From Flavobacteriales bacterium (GTDB taxonomy: Bacteria > Bacteroidota > Bacteroidia > Flavobacteriales > PHOS-HE28): a stretch of DNA of 33,983 bases. The notes below the pieces were generated by a model. It saw nothing but the letters and a program-made list of their open reading frames with translations. It searched no databases and had not been told where the DNA came from. Of the stretch, positions 26,762-33,983 are shown in pieces. Position numbers and translations under genes: made by a program. Where the stretch lies: NCBI GenBank assembly GCA_008016945.1, contig SSGN01000171.1:1-33983 (forward strand), read 5' to 3'. Numbering within the stretch: position 1 is the stretch's first letter; every line of letters begins with the position of its first letter.

Positions 26762-28162
26762 ATGTCCTGCGCTCCACATCCGCTCTTTCCCACCGCTCCC
26801 GGCCAACGCTCAGTGGAACGGGCCATGGGCCATGCGCCGTGGCTTCTGCTTGAACCAGGATTCCCTTATGGAGAGGACCTGCTGCAGCATCTATGGGCGT
26901 CGCGTTCTTTCGACCCGCATGCCTTGCGTACCACCGATGGTCGTGAACTGGAAGTGCTCAAGCCCGGCCGTATCCAACACAACAGTGGACCTGATCTGCT
27001 CGGAGCCCAGGTGCGTATCGATGGACAGCTATGGGCCGGAACGGTGGAGGTGCATCTGCGTAGCAGCGAGTGGAACGCACATGGTCACCAGTTCGATCCT
27101 GCGTACGAGAACGTGGTGCTGCATGTGGTGTATGCGCACGATGCGGACGTGCGTACCGCCCAAGGTCGGGTGCTACCCACCCTGGAGTTATGGCCCCGCG
27201 TGCCTTCGGAGAGCATCGCACTGCATTACCAACTGATGCGCGGTCAGGGCTTTGTGCCGTGCGCCGCGCGGTTGGGTCATGTGGATCCCGGTCGTCTCGG
27301 TGCATGGTTGGAAGGGGTGTTGGTGGAACGCATGGAGCGCAAGACCATCGAGGTCGAGGATCTTTATCATCGGCTGCGGGGCGATGCGGCGGAAACGATG
27401 TACCACATGCTCGCCCGCGCCTTCGGATCGAAGGTGAACGCCGAGCCCTTCAGCATGCTGGCCCATGCGCTGCCCCTTCGTACCGTGCAGAAATACCGCG
27501 ATGATGCGCTCCGGACCGAGGCCCTGTTCTTCGGCCAGGCCGGATTACTGCAGGTGGATCTCGTGGATGACCACCCTCGTGCCTTGCAACACGAACATGC
27601 CGTACTCGCTCAGCTACACGGTCTGAAACCCGCACCTGTGGCAGCGTGGATGTTCGGCAGGATGCGGCCGGTGAACTTTCCGACCATTCGCATCGCCCAG
27701 CTGGCACAGGTGCTCATGCGGACCCAGGGAGCGTTCGCCGATCTGCTGAACGCGGATCAAGTGCCGGAGCTTCGGGAAATGCTGGATGTCACGGCAAGCG
27801 ACTATTGGACCACCCACTACCGCTTCGATGCACCTGCTGAGGCACGGACCAAACGGCTCGGCCGAGCAGGGGCGGACCACATCATCATCAACGCCATCGT
27901 GCCTACGTTGTTCGCCTTGGGGCGCATCCGGGCCGATCAGGCCATGACGGACCGGGCCATGTGCCTGCTGGAACAACTTCCGCCGGAGTCCAATAGCATC
28001 CTGAAAGAGTGGGGGCGCCATGGCCTATCGGCCGATACCGCTGCACGTGGGCAAGCCCTTTTGGAGTTGAAAAGCCGGTATTGCATGGCTCGTCGCTGCT
28101 TATATTGCGCCATTGGCAACCAATTGCTCCATTCCATCGTCCAAAGAGACGTGGAGCCGTGA
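26762..28162 (+). CDS. DUF2851 family protein of unknown function
   Basis: 466 residues from ATG 26762; ATG 26825 would give 446 and is closer to the usual family length of around 430. The family is conserved in Bacteroidota and has no established function. Recognisable segments are EDLLQHLWASRSFD near the N-terminus, PGRIQHNSGPDLLGAQVRID, WAGTVEVHLRSSEWNAHGH and DPAYENVVLHVVYAHDADV, followed by a helical C-terminal region ending in a Cys-containing stretch (CMARRCLYCAIGNQLL). The conserved Asp, Glu and His residues of the N-terminal half give an enzyme-like impression, but this is inference. The stop codon overlaps a GTG of the PspC-like frame (GTGA), suggesting translational coupling. Confidence 0.85.
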   Translation: MSCAPHPLFPTAPGQRSVERAMGHAPWLLLEPGFPYGEDLLQHLWASRSFDPHALRTTDGRELEVLKPGRIQHNSGPDLLGAQVRIDGQLWAGTVEVHLRSSEWNAHGHQFDPAYENVVLHVVYAHDADVRTAQGRVLPTLELWPRVPSESIALHYQLMRGQGFVPCAARLGHVDPGRLGAWLEGVLVERMERKTIEVEDLYHRLRGDAAETMYHMLARAFGSKVNAEPFSMLAHALPLRTVQKYRDDALRTEALFFGQAGLLQVDLVDDHPRALQHEHAVLAQLHGLKPAPVAAWMFGRMRPVNFPTIRIAQLAQVLMRTQGAFADLLNADQVPELREMLDVTASDYWTTHYRFDAPAEARTKRLGRAGADHIIINAIVPTLFALGRIRADQAMTDRAMCLLEQLPPESNSILKEWGRHGLSADTAARGQALLELKSRYCMARRCLYCAIGNQLLHSIVQRDVEP

Positions 28163-28173
28163 CCACGCCCGCT

Positions 28174-28404
28174 ATGATCGACCGAGTCAAGACCTATTTC
28201 GAGCAGCAGGCGTTCGGTGTTTGCGAATGGTGGGCGCACAAGCTCAACATCAAGCTGGAGCAGGTGCGGCTGTCGTTCATCTATCTCAGCTTCATCACCG
28301 CTGGTCTGCATTTGGTGGTGTACCTGTTCATGGCCTTCGTGCTGGCCCACAAGGAGCGTATCAAACGGCCTTTTACACGGCGAAGCACGGTGTGGGAGTT
28401 GTGA
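28174..28404 (+). CDS. Small PspC-like membrane protein
   Basis: 76 residues from ATG 28174. An in-frame GTG at 28159 overlaps the previous stop as GTGA and would give 81 residues. The sequence has the PspC layout: a short basic N-terminus, FGVCEWWAHKLNI (like the GVCSGLAxYL motif), LEQVRLSFIYLSFITAGLHL and then a hydrophobic helix LVVYLFMAFVLAHKERI (about 45-60). One or two membrane segments are likely. PspC proteins act in envelope stress responses in some bacteria; in Bacteroidota this short form is of unknown role. It probably shares a transcript with the DUF2851 gene. Confidence 0.78.
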   Translation: MIDRVKTYFEQQAFGVCEWWAHKLNIKLEQVRLSFIYLSFITAGLHLVVYLFMAFVLAHKERIKRPFTRRSTVWEL

Positions 28405-28476
28405 TCGCCTTTTGTCCTCCGCTACACCATTTTCAGCCCGGTCAACTTCGTCGGGTGTTCCGCATCTTCGCCGTCC

Positions 28477-29382
28477 ATGCGTATCCTGATCACCGGTTCC
28501 AACGGCCTGTTGGGCCAGAAATTAGTCTCCGCCCTGCGTGGCGAACCTTCGGTTGACCTGCTGGCCACCAGCCGGGGATCCGACCGATCCCCGGATCCAC
28601 TTGGATCGCGATACCACACCTTGGACATCACCGTGAAGGACGGGGTCGATGCCGTGTTCGATGATTTCCGACCCGGGGTAGTGATCCATACCGCCGCAAT
28701 GACCAATGTGGATGCCTGCGAACTGGACCCCGTGGGTTGCCGCCTTCAGAACGTGACCGCTACGGAACACTTGGTTCGTGCAGCCGAACGGCATGGTTCA
28801 CATTTCATCCATCTAAGCACCGATTTCATCTTCGACGGGCTCCAAGGTCCGTATCGGGAGGAGGATACCCCTGCTCCGCTGAGCATTTATGGGCACAGTA
28901 AGCTGGATGCCGAACGGATCGTGATCGCCAGTGGGTTAGCCAGGTGGGCCATTGCCCGCACCATCATCGTCTATGGTATCGCCGAAGGGCTGAGCCGCAG
29001 CAACGTGGTGCTCTGGGCCAAGGCTGCATTGGAGAAAGGCCAACCCATCCAGGTGGTGGACGACCAGTGGCGTATGCCCACCTTGGCCGAGGATCTCGCC
29101 GATGGCTGCATCCGTATCGCCAAGCAGGGCGCCACGGGCATCTACCACCTCAGCGGTCCCGATGGCATGAGCATCTTGGAGCTGGTGAGAAGGGTGGGGG
29201 TGTTCTTCGGGTTGGATACCTCGGTGGTGTCCCCGGTAAAGAGCGATACCCTCGCACAACCGGCCAAGCGACCGCCGAAGACGGGATTCGTACTGGATAA
29301 GGCCCGACATGATCTGGGGTACGCGCCCCATGGGTTCGAGGCCGGTCTGGCGGTGCTTCGCGATCAGCTCGCGGGAGCGTAG
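28477..29382 (+). CDS. RmlD-like SDR family NAD(P)-dependent sugar-nucleotide reductase
   Basis: 301 residues of the extended short-chain dehydrogenase superfamily. The N-terminal Rossmann motif GSNGLLG (7-13), HTAAMTNVDACE (71-82), STDFIFDG (114-121) and the catalytic pair Y138/K142 (YGHSK) are typical of dTDP-4-dehydrorhamnose reductase (RmlD). PTLAEDLADG and GIYHLSG in the C-terminal part also fit. No rmlA, rmlB or rmlC is nearby, so the substrate cannot be assigned; solitary homologues of this kind are common in Bacteroidota. It starts 72 nt after the PspC-like gene, and the methyltransferase follows by 23 nt, so the two could be co-transcribed. Confidence 0.85.
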   Translation: MRILITGSNGLLGQKLVSALRGEPSVDLLATSRGSDRSPDPLGSRYHTLDITVKDGVDAVFDDFRPGVVIHTAAMTNVDACELDPVGCRLQNVTATEHLVRAAERHGSHFIHLSTDFIFDGLQGPYREEDTPAPLSIYGHSKLDAERIVIASGLARWAIARTIIVYGIAEGLSRSNVVLWAKAALEKGQPIQVVDDQWRMPTLAEDLADGCIRIAKQGATGIYHLSGPDGMSILELVRRVGVFFGLDTSVVSPVKSDTLAQPAKRPPKTGFVLDKARHDLGYAPHGFEAGLAVLRDQLAGA

Positions 29383-29405
29383 CGTTGTAGCTTACCTTGG
29401 AACAC

Positions 29406-30122
29406 ATGGCTCCGAACATCCCCATGAAGGCCATCCTGCGGAAACTGTTGGAGCGTGCAGGGCTCGTACGGCACAAGATCCCGGTGCAGGTGGATGAATT
29501 CCAGGGTAGGAGCGCGACTGAGGTGTTCACGCTCATTCACGATCGGAATTATTGGAACAGCCAGGAGAGTGTTTCGGGCACCGGGTCCGAACTGGGCCAG
29601 ACCGTGGCTCTGGTCCATGCGTTGCCCGCCTTGTTCAAGGAGTTCGACATCAAGTCCATACTGGATGTCCCCTGCGGCGATCTGAACTGGATGAAGGAGG
29701 TGCCATTGGATGGTGTCCGGTATATCGGAGGTGATATCGTGGAGAAACTCATCCACAGGAACAGGGCGCGTTTCACGGCACGGCCCGAACTGGAGTTCAG
29801 GGTGCTCGATCTGCTGAAGGATCCGCTGCCCACCACCGACCTCGTGCTGGTCCGTGACTGCATGGTACATCTGCCTTTGGCGGATATCACAACGGTCTTG
29901 CAGCGCATCAAGGCCTCTGGTAGCAGGTACCTGCTCGCCACCACGTTCACCCGCCATGCCGAGAACAGGGACATTCGCATGGGCGACTGGCGGCCGGTGA
30001 ATCTGACGGTGGCTCCCTTCAACCTTCCAACGCCACTTCGTCTGATCGATGAGGGCTGTATGGAGGGAGAGGGGAGGTACGGCGACAAGGCCATGGCCCT
30101 CTGGGATCTGCGATCGCTTTGA
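29406..30122 (+). CDS. Class I SAM-dependent methyltransferase, substrate unknown
   Basis: 238 residues from ATG 29406; TTG 29397 and ATG 29424 are alternative starts. The Rossmann-type methyltransferase motif I reads ILDVPCGDLNW (85-95), where most families have DxGxG; this PCGDxxW form marks a particular subgroup. G109-D110 (RYIGGDIV) is the second acidic ribose-binding position, and LVLVRDCMVHLPL (146-158) is motif IV-like. No membrane segment or signal peptide is visible. The substrate could be a small molecule, sugar or protein. The neighbouring RmlD-like gene hints at glycan modification, but that is a guess. Confidence 0.78.
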   Translation: MAPNIPMKAILRKLLERAGLVRHKIPVQVDEFQGRSATEVFTLIHDRNYWNSQESVSGTGSELGQTVALVHALPALFKEFDIKSILDVPCGDLNWMKEVPLDGVRYIGGDIVEKLIHRNRARFTARPELEFRVLDLLKDPLPTTDLVLVRDCMVHLPLADITTVLQRIKASGSRYLLATTFTRHAENRDIRMGDWRPVNLTVAPFNLPTPLRLIDEGCMEGEGRYGDKAMALWDLRSL

Positions 30123-30226
30123 AGCGGCCCCCATGGGGTGTAGGGCACGCGCCCACGGTACGCACGGATCCCCTACACTTGTGTGAAGGGGCATGCCATG
30201 GCATCGGCGTGCGGAACAAGCAGGTC

Positions 30227-31189
30227 ATGCAGGTTGAACGGCCTACCAGTAGGTGGAAGGAGCGGTTGAAGGACCTGCTCGACATGCACCGCGAAGAACG
30301 GCGGGGGGTGCGTGTGCTCATGGGGGTGCTCCTGGTCCTGCTCGGCTGGGTGGTGTACGAACAATGGCTTCGGCCACCGAAACAGCATGACCTCACCGAA
30401 CAACGCGCTTGGGTGGAGGCGGTGCTGGCCATGCAGGAGGCAGCCCGCGCAGATACCGTGGCCCCGGCGCCGTTCCCGTTCGATCCCAATACCATCGGCC
30501 GAGAGGAGTGGAAGGTCCTAGGACTGTCGGATAGGCAGGTCGATGGTGTGGAACGGTACCTGGGCAAGGGAGGGCGGTTCAGGACCAAGAAGGACCTGGC
30601 CCGCATGTACAGCATTAGGCCAGAGCAGTTCGCTGCGCTGGAGCCCTTTATCCTGCTGCCGGACTCCCAGGCGCCGAAAGTGTACCAACGCCGAGACCAT
30701 GGCTCGGACCGTGCCTATCGAGGGCCAAGTAAAGAGGGGGGGTCTACGATCATGGACCGAGCCGCTTATGGTCGGACCGTGCGACGGATGGTGGAGGTGA
30801 ACACGGCCGACACCTTGGCGCTCATCGCACTTCCCGGTATCGGCCCCACCTTCGCTCGGGGTATCGTGCGGTACCGGGATCGGCTTGGTGGATTCGTTTC
30901 ATTGGAGCAGTTGGGTGAGGTGTATGTGCTCCAGGACAAGCCGGATGCGGTCTTAAAGCTGAAGGAATTCCTGATCCTCGATACGCTGGCGGTGCGTCGT
31001 ATCCCGATCAACACGTGCACGGCGGAGGACCTGGCCAGCCACCCCTATGCGCGGTGGGCCATCGCCAAGCCATTGGTCGCCTACCGTCAGCAACACGGTC
31101 CTTTCAAACAATTGTCGGATATCAAGCGGTGCGTGGCGGTGACCCCGGAGGTCTTCGCTAAACTTGCCCCATATCTATCCTTGGAGTGA
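30227..31189 (+). CDS. Membrane-anchored helix-hairpin-helix protein, ComEA-like
   Basis: 320 residues from ATG 30227 (GTG 30209 is possible). A basic N-terminus (about 1-28) precedes a single membrane helix (about 29-45, GVRVLMGVLLVLLGWVVYEQ), so the bulk is probably periplasmic. Three helix-hairpin-helix units follow: about 86-143 (FDPNTIGREEWKVLGL...), about 188-250 (VNTADTLALIALPGIGPTFA, the best conserved, with the GIG hairpin) and about 258-318 (INTCTAEDLASHPYARWAIA). Such units bind DNA without sequence preference in ComEA and related proteins. A role in DNA uptake is possible but no other com gene is present. The TGA overlaps the GTG start of apt by four bases (GTGA). Confidence 0.82.
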   Translation: MQVERPTSRWKERLKDLLDMHREERRGVRVLMGVLLVLLGWVVYEQWLRPPKQHDLTEQRAWVEAVLAMQEAARADTVAPAPFPFDPNTIGREEWKVLGLSDRQVDGVERYLGKGGRFRTKKDLARMYSIRPEQFAALEPFILLPDSQAPKVYQRRDHGSDRAYRGPSKEGGSTIMDRAAYGRTVRRMVEVNTADTLALIALPGIGPTFARGIVRYRDRLGGFVSLEQLGEVYVLQDKPDAVLKLKEFLILDTLAVRRIPINTCTAEDLASHPYARWAIAKPLVAYRQQHGPFKQLSDIKRCVAVTPEVFAKLAPYLSLE

Positions 31190-31719
31190 CCGACCTTGAA
31201 CGCCGGCTCAAAGCCACCATCCGAGCGGTGCCCGATTTCCCCAAGCCGGGGATCCTGTTCCGCGACATCACTCCGGTACTGGAGAATGCCGCCTTATGCA
31301 CCGAGGCCGTTGAGGGCTTTCGTCGAGCGCTTGATGGCCAGCCCATCGACGCCATCGCCGGGATCGAAAGCCGCGGATTCCTTTTCGGGATGCCCTTGGC
31401 CATGGCCCTGGGGGTGCCCTTCGTCACCGTACGTAAGAAGGGGAAGCTTCCGTGGAAGACCGTGAGCTACTCGTACGACCTGGAATACGGGAGTGCCGAA
31501 GTGGAGATACATCAGGATAGCGTGAAGCCTGGTATGCGGGTGATGATCCATGATGACCTTTTGGCCACAGGGGGCACCGCTGCTGCGGCCGCTGAGTTGA
31601 TCCGAATGCAAGGTGGCACGGTCGCGGCCTTCAGTTTCCTGATCGAGCTCGGGTTCCTGCAAGGGGTACAACGCCTGAAGCCCTACCAAGCGGAGGTGAT
31701 CCGACTGGTCTCCTACTGA
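31186..31719 (+). CDS. apt: Adenine phosphoribosyltransferase
   Basis: 177 residues. The GTG start at 31186 overlaps the preceding TGA as GTGA, and no ATG exists before the conserved FPKPGILFRDITPVL (18-32). The enzyme salvages adenine to AMP using PRPP. The PRPP-binding loop VMIHDDLLATGGTA is at 119-132. AGIESRGFLFG (58-68) and RKKGKLPWKT (83-92) are the family's nucleotide-binding segments. Length is normal. Translational coupling to the helix-hairpin-helix gene is suggested by the overlap. No terminator is obvious between apt and the rpsU promoter. Confidence 0.96.
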   Translation: MTDLERRLKATIRAVPDFPKPGILFRDITPVLENAALCTEAVEGFRRALDGQPIDAIAGIESRGFLFGMPLAMALGVPFVTVRKKGKLPWKTVSYSYDLEYGSAEVEIHQDSVKPGMRVMIHDDLLATGGTAAAAAELIRMQGGTVAAFSFLIELGFLQGVQRLKPYQAEVIRLVSY

Positions 31720-31781
31720 GCTTGGATCGCCCTTGACAGAGGCAGCGGCCGATCGGAACATCGGTTTGAGGAATTTCCCTG

Positions 31782-31811
31782 TTGCACGGATCAGAACTCC
31801 ACTTATATTTG
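31782..31811 (+). promoter_or_regulatory. Promoter of rpsU
   Basis: TTG (31782-31784), a 19-nt spacer and TATATTTG (31804-31811) match the Bacteroidota housekeeping promoter exactly. The start codon follows 29 nt after the -7 box. Confidence 0.75.
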
Positions 31812-31840
31812 CACCCCCTAAGCGAAAAGGACACACGACC

Positions 31841-32032
31841 ATGCTGATCATCCCGGTCAAGGAAGGCGAGAGCATCGATAAGGCGCTCAAGAAGTTCAAG
31901 AAGAAGTTCGAGCGTACGCAGACCATGCGTCAGTTGCGCAAACGTCAGAGCTTCACCAAGCCTTCTGTGGCACGGCGGAAGGAGGTCATCCGGGCCACGT
32001 ACAAGCTGTCCATGCAGAAGGGAGAGGAGTGA
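31841..32032 (+). CDS. rpsU: 30S ribosomal protein bS21
   Basis: 63 residues, the normal size. It begins MLIIPVKEGESIDKALKKFK and continues with the basic helical region KKFERTQTMRQLRKRQ and VARRKEVIRATYKLS, typical of bS21 in Bacteroidota. bS21 sits near the anti-Shine-Dalgarno end of 16S rRNA on the small subunit; in Bacteroidota it takes part in hiding that sequence, which fits the scarcity of Shine-Dalgarno sites here. The frame is open further upstream, but it runs through the promoter, so ATG 31841 is the start. A consensus promoter lies before the gene and a hairpin after it. Confidence 0.97.
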   Translation: MLIIPVKEGESIDKALKKFKKKFERTQTMRQLRKRQSFTKPSVARRKEVIRATYKLSMQKGEE

Positions 32033-32054
32033 CCCTTCTTTTTGTGAACTCATC

Positions 32055-32081
32055 GAAAGCCCCAGCAATGGGGCTTTCTTC
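32055..32081 (+). terminator. Rho-independent terminator after rpsU
   Basis: GAAAGCCCCA (32055-32064) pairs with TGGGGCTTTC (32069-32078) around a GCAA tetraloop, followed by a short T-rich stretch. The 212 bp from here to the recombinase gene are GC-rich and show no gene or RNA that I can recognise. Confidence 0.82.
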
Positions 32082-32293
32082 GTTGTGGAGGGGGCGGCGA
32101 CCAGCCCCCCACTGGCCGTGGCGCATGGTTCGCGGCGCCGTGCGAGCGGATGTTCCACGTGCTCCGAAAGGCTCTTGACAGGCCTCTGGGCGGAGGGGGG
32201 CCAAGAAGGAACGGCTGAACTAACGATCCACCGGCGCACAACTTATCCGTTCGGGACATACGGTACGGTGGGTATGCCGCGTTAATTCGCCGT

Positions 32294-33184
32294 ATGCTCC
32301 TGGATCGTTTCGTGGAACACCTCGCCTACGAGAAGCGCTATAGCTCGCATACCGTATCGGCGTATCGGCGGGATCTGGAGCAGTTCCAGCTCTTTCTCAC
32401 CTCGTTCGGAGGTGGTGAGTTGCACCGTGCCACGGATAGGGCGGTACGCCGTTGGATGATGCAGCTGATGGAACAAGGCACCGGCCCCCGAAGCGTCCAC
32501 CGGAAGTTGAGCGCCCTGCGGGGATTCTACCGGTTCGCGCGGCTGGTGGGCGATGCAAGCCACGACCCCACGGCGCTATTGGACCCCCCAAGAACACCGA
32601 AGCGATTGCCCGAGTTCGTGGACGAAAAAGGGATGGAGCGGCTCCTGGGGCAGCATGAATGGCCTGCGGGCCATAAGGGCACCATCGACCGGCTGGTGGT
32701 GGACCTGCTCTACCAGACCGGCATGCGGCTGGCCGAGCTGTTGAGCCTTTCCGTTGGGGATGCCGATCTCCGGCACGGTTCGCTCCGGGTCATGGGTAAG
32801 CGGCAAAAGGAGCGGATCATACCGATCGGCCCGGAACTGTGTAGCGAACTACGGGCCTATCTGGCGGCCCGGGGAGCCCTCGGACATCCCGTGGACCCCA
32901 TGACGCCTTTGTTGCTGGACGAGCACGGGAAACCGTTGGCCCGGCGTACCGTACAACGTTCGGTAAAGTATTACCTTGGTGGGGTCTCCACTCAACGCAA
33001 GCGCAGCCCACACGTGCTCAGACACACCTTCGCCACCCACATGCTCGAACACGGCGCCGACCTGAATGCGGTGAAAGAGATCCTGGGTCATGCCAACCTC
33101 GCAGCGACCCAGGTCTACACCCACAATACCGTGGAAAAACTTCGAAAAGTCCACGCCCAGGCCCACCCACGTGGAGGGCGGTAG
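32294..33184 (+). CDS. Tyrosine recombinase of the XerC/XerD family
   Basis: 296 residues, the usual Xer length. The N-terminal SAM-like core-binding domain (about 1-95) precedes a C-terminal catalytic domain with the complete set of residues: R145 (TGMRLAELL), K169 (GKRQKERIIP), H240 and R243 (HVLRHTFATHML), H266 (LGHANL) and the nucleophile Y275 (QVYTH). Xer recombinases resolve chromosome dimers at dif. Its place between rpsU and hpf is the usual position of the chromosomal Xer gene in Bacteroidota, which argues against a phage or transposon integrase. Whether it should be named xerC or xerD cannot be settled from sequence alone. No dif-like site was recognised nearby. Confidence 0.93.
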   Translation: MLLDRFVEHLAYEKRYSSHTVSAYRRDLEQFQLFLTSFGGGELHRATDRAVRRWMMQLMEQGTGPRSVHRKLSALRGFYRFARLVGDASHDPTALLDPPRTPKRLPEFVDEKGMERLLGQHEWPAGHKGTIDRLVVDLLYQTGMRLAELLSLSVGDADLRHGSLRVMGKRQKERIIPIGPELCSELRAYLAARGALGHPVDPMTPLLLDEHGKPLARRTVQRSVKYYLGGVSTQRKRSPHVLRHTFATHMLEHGADLNAVKEILGHANLAATQVYTHNTVEKLRKVHAQAHPRGGR

Positions 33185-33221
33185 GGGCGTACATCATCAA
33201 CCCGAAAAAGGAATTCGTACC

Positions 33222-33527
33222 ATGAACGTGAACGTGCATTCCATCCATTTCGACGCCGATGTCAAACTGGTCAGCTTCATCAAGGAGAAATTAGCCAAGC
33301 TGGATCAGTTCCATGATAGCATCCTTTCAGGCGAGGTTTTCCTGCGCCTGGAGCATGACGGCGAGAACCGGGAGAACAAGGTCGTGGAGATCCGTTTGGC
33401 CGTCCCGGGCAATGACTTGTTCGCAAAACGGCAAGGCAAAAGCTTCGAAGAAGCGGCTATTACCACGGTCGAAGCATTGCGCAGCCAAGTGGCACGTGCC
33501 AAAGAGAGCCCGCGTAAAGTGTCTTAA
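33222..33527 (+). CDS. hpf: Ribosome hibernation-promoting factor, short HPF/RaiA family
   Basis: 101 residues from ATG 33222; the open frame upstream overlaps the recombinase gene and is not part of the family. MNVNVHSIHFDADVKLVSFI, SGEVFLRLEHDGENRENKVV, VEIRLAVPGNDLFAKRQGKS and SFEEAAITTVEALRSQV follow the beta-alpha-beta-beta-beta-alpha fold of this family, which binds the decoding site of idle ribosomes. The dimerising C-terminal domain of long HPF is missing, so this is the short form. It lies 37 nt after the recombinase gene, with a GGA-containing leader, and is followed by a terminator before the tRNA genes. Confidence 0.93.
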   Translation: MNVNVHSIHFDADVKLVSFIKEKLAKLDQFHDSILSGEVFLRLEHDGENRENKVVEIRLAVPGNDLFAKRQGKSFEEAAITTVEALRSQVARAKESPRKVS

Positions 33528-33575
33528 TATCAGTAATTTAGATGTCCGATCCCCGAGGTCGGTCGGATCGATCGA

Positions 33576-33604
33576 GAGGCCGCGATAAAAGTCGCGGCCT
33601 CTTC
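33576..33604 (+). terminator. Rho-independent terminator after hpf
   Basis: GAGGCCGCGA (33576-33585) and TCGCGGCCTC (33592-33601) form a perfect 10-bp stem with a 6-base A-rich loop, followed by TTCG and TTT. The -33 box of the tRNA promoter begins in this tail. Confidence 0.8.
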
Positions 33605-33605
33605 G

Positions 33606-33636
33606 TTTGGTGGAGCAGGTATTCTTACTACATTTG
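33606..33636 (+). promoter_or_regulatory. Promoter of the tRNA array
   Basis: TTTG (33606-33609), a 19-nt spacer and TACATTTG (33629-33636) match the Bacteroidota consensus at both boxes. It lies 64 nt before tRNA-Thr. Confidence 0.75.
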
Positions 33637-33700
33637 CAGGCCCAATTCGGGACCTCTGGTTCCGAGGCGGGTGGAAAGACGTTCTTTTTCTGTTGTACAG

Positions 33701-33773
33701 GCCAATGTAGCTCAGCTGGTAGAGCAGCTGATTTGTAATCAGCAGGTCGGGGGTTCGAATCCGTCCATTGGCT
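33701..33773 (+). tRNA. tRNA-Thr (anticodon TGT)
   Basis: The acceptor stem GCCAATG/CATTGGC pairs perfectly. The D arm, the anticodon stem GCTGA/TCAGC with loop TTTGTAA (anticodon TGT at 33734-33736) and the T arm with GGTTCGAAT are complete. The discriminator base is T; no CCA is encoded (CCG follows). Confidence 0.96.
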
Positions 33774-33787
33774 CCGTGATCGGAAGA

Positions 33788-33873
33788 GGGGAGATACCCA
33801 AGCGGCCAACGGGGGCAGACTGTAAATCTGCTGCTTCACAGCTTCGTAGGTTCGAATCCTGCTCTCCCCACCA
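33788..33873 (+). tRNA. tRNA-Tyr (anticodon GTA)
   Basis: The acceptor stem GGGGAGA/TCTCCCC is perfect, the discriminator is A and CCA is encoded at 33871-33873. The anticodon stem GCAGA/TCTGC has loop CTGTAAA with anticodon GTA at 33822-33824. A long variable arm, as expected for tRNA-Tyr, and a T arm with GGTTCGAAT are present. Confidence 0.96.
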
Positions 33874-33945
33874 TTCTTTCACGGGGCCAACCGAAAGCCG
33901 CTCCTTACCGGGCGGCGGATAGGGTTCGGGCGCACGATCACCAAT

Positions 33946-33983
33946 GCGGGAGGAGCTCAGTTGGTAGTGCGCCGTACGCCTGA
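33946..33983 (+). tRNA. Partial tRNA, probably tRNA-Gly, cut by the window end
   Basis: GCGGGAG at 33946 resembles the acceptor start of bacterial tRNA-Gly, and GAGCTCAGTTGGTAG is a typical D arm. The anticodon lies outside or at the edge of the window. The second D-stem strand reads GTGC where GAGC would be expected, a mismatch that could be a sequence-end error. In Bacteroidota a Gly tRNA commonly follows Thr-Tyr before tuf, which supports the call. Confidence 0.5.

Noticed and set aside
32082..32293. Possible small RNA or gene in the GC-rich gap between rpsU and the recombinase
   Set aside because: No plausible start with coding character, no clear promoter-terminator pair and only weak inverted repeats were found.
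32294..33184. Tyrosine recombinase as part of a mobile element
   Set aside because: It sits between rpsU and hpf, has Xer length and motifs, and there are no phage genes, att repeats or composition change nearby. The adjacent tRNA genes are intact.

Overview
The window comes from a bacterium of the phylum Bacteroidota, probably a flavobacterial lineage with unusually high GC content (near 60% by eye). Supporting signs are secreted proteins with type IX secretion (T9SS) C-terminal domains of both kinds (CHU_C/type B and Por-type/type A), a type III glutamine synthetase, a fused SecDF, a PorE-like TPR-PD40-OmpA protein, bS21 beside a Xer recombinase, HPF and a Thr-Tyr tRNA array, promoters of the Bacteroidota kind (TTG or TTTG, about 19 nt, TAnnTTTG), and an absence of clear Shine-Dalgarno sequences. 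No phage, insertion sequence or CRISPR array was seen.

Layout. Positions 1-11296 are all on the minus strand. They hold an incomplete giant surface protein running off the left edge, two further large T9SS type B cargo proteins that overlap by ATGA, and then an ECF sigma factor overlapping by one base with a membrane protein carrying two PKD domains and a CHU_C-like tail. The incomplete gene and the 1221-residue gene are paralogues (signal peptide, CUB-like, PKD, P-domain). Next come malate dehydrogenase on the plus strand and, converging on it across a strong hairpin, an FG-GAP/VCBS-repeat secreted protein with a type A sorting tail.

From 14923 to the right edge everything is on the plus strand and mostly housekeeping: secDF, tatA, glnN (GSIII), porE-like, purM, prfA, pyrF, a DUF2851 protein, a small PspC-like membrane protein, an RmlD-like reductase, a methyltransferase, a helix-hairpin-helix membrane protein, apt, rpsU, a XerC/D recombinase, hpf, then tRNA-Thr, tRNA-Tyr and the start of what looks like tRNA-Gly.

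How they fit together. Sec export (SecDF), twin-arginine export (TatA), a probable T9SS-associated periplasmic/outer-membrane factor (PorE-like) and at least four proteins with T9SS tails occur within 23 kb, so export and cell-surface display are the common theme. The most unusual object is SecDF: its periplasmic SecD part contains a complete OmpA-like peptidoglycan-binding domain (about residues 320-430), suggesting a Sec accessory motor tethered to the cell wall. The second is the sigma factor/PKD membrane protein pair, which looks like a transmembrane signalling module with a T9SS-like tail on the sensor.
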